Of a DNA stretch of 5,991 nucleotides, positions 5,869 through 5,991 are shown one piece after another (position 1 is the stretch's first letter; each line of letters starts with the position of its first letter). The position numbers and the translations under genes were made by a program. The stretch is from JANMJD01 sp031371195 (GTDB lineage Bacteria > Actinomycetota > Acidimicrobiia > Acidimicrobiales > Ilumatobacteraceae), in contig JANMJD010000227.1 of NCBI GenBank assembly GCA_031371195.1, positions 1-5,991 of the forward strand. Reading direction: 5' to 3'. The notes below the pieces were generated by a model. The model saw only the letters and a program-made list of their open reading frames with translations, made no database searches and had not been told where the DNA came from.

Positions 5869-5991
5869 GCCCTTCGAGCGGATGCCTGCGTTGGTGTCCG
5901 ACTCCTTGCCGGTCAGCTCAACAAAGGTGCCCTTCTCGCCCATCAGTCGCACGAACTCTTGCCCGCCGAGGGTCGCGCCCTGGTAGTTGTT
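5869..5991 (-). CDS. Fragment of a ribose-type sugar ABC transporter substrate-binding protein
   Basis: The reverse complement from the window edge gives 41 codons without a stop. It begins NNYQGATLGGQEFVRLMGEK, continues GTFVELTGKESDTNAG and ends IRSKG. This matches the interdomain region of RbsB-like periplasmic binding proteins (Peripla_BP_4), where E. coli RbsB has SDNVLGG, then KVIELQG, then ARERGEGF. Such lipoproteins or secreted proteins deliver pentoses or other sugars to an ABC importer. Both ends are missing: upstream sequence lies outside the window, and after the glycine at 5869-5871 the frame becomes PRPP, antisense to the thiolase, where an aromatic residue is expected. The exact sugar cannot be told from so short a piece. 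Confidence 0.72.

Noticed and set aside
5868..5991. Thiolase reading frame continuing to the window end
   Set aside because: The residues after LNDGAAA are Cys/Arg/Ser/Pro-rich with no thiolase motifs, while the opposite strand gives a clear sugar-binding-protein segment.

Overview
The window is high-GC DNA, roughly two thirds G+C by eye, with strong G/C preference at third codon positions and actinobacterial-style genes. These include a P450 with the steroid/lipid-hydroxylase type heme loop, a FadA-like thiolase, a PIG-L deacetylase and -10 boxes of the TAnnnT type. An actinobacterium is the best guess, possibly an environmental lineage outside the well-studied genera. No gene in the window fixes the taxon. 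The odd length, a repeat at the left end and a chimeric right end suggest that this is a short metagenomic contig rather than a slice of a finished genome.

Layout, left to right: (1) 1-128, a 79-bp-period direct repeat (two exact 49-bp copies) whose second copy runs into the stop codon of the P450. (2) 124-1377 (-), an intact cytochrome P450. (3) 1378-1816, mostly non-coding, holding the C-terminal remnant of a GNAT acetyltransferase (+) with an amber codon in frame just upstream. (4) 1817-2536 (+), an intact PIG-L/LmbE zinc deacetylase with a probable leaderless promoter. (5) 2572-3673 (-), a gamma-butyrobetaine-hydroxylase-like Fe(II)/2-oxoglutarate dioxygenase broken by one extra base in a G5 run. 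(6) 3701-4984 (-), a histidinol-dehydrogenase-family protein, 27 bp upstream of the dioxygenase and probably co-transcribed with it. (7) 4985-5084, a divergent control region with a TTACC-N4-GGTAA inverted repeat over the leftward -35 box. (8) 5085-5867 (+), the N-terminal two thirds of a thiolase, which stops matching its family abruptly. (9) 5869-5991 (-), 41 codons of a ribose-type sugar-binding protein fused tail to tail onto the thiolase.

The one coherent functional unit is the leftward pair, HisD-family dehydrogenase plus DUF971/TauD dioxygenase. The dioxygenase keeps the iron triad and most of the aromatic cage that binds trimethylammonium groups in gamma-butyrobetaine hydroxylase. The pair may therefore hydroxylate and then oxidise a betaine-like substrate, with a divergent thiolase taking acyl-CoA products. 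This is inference. I see no defence, CRISPR, RNA or mobile-element system here. The most checkable observations are the one-base frameshift, the gene-to-gene chimera at 5867/5869 and the decayed GNAT gene.
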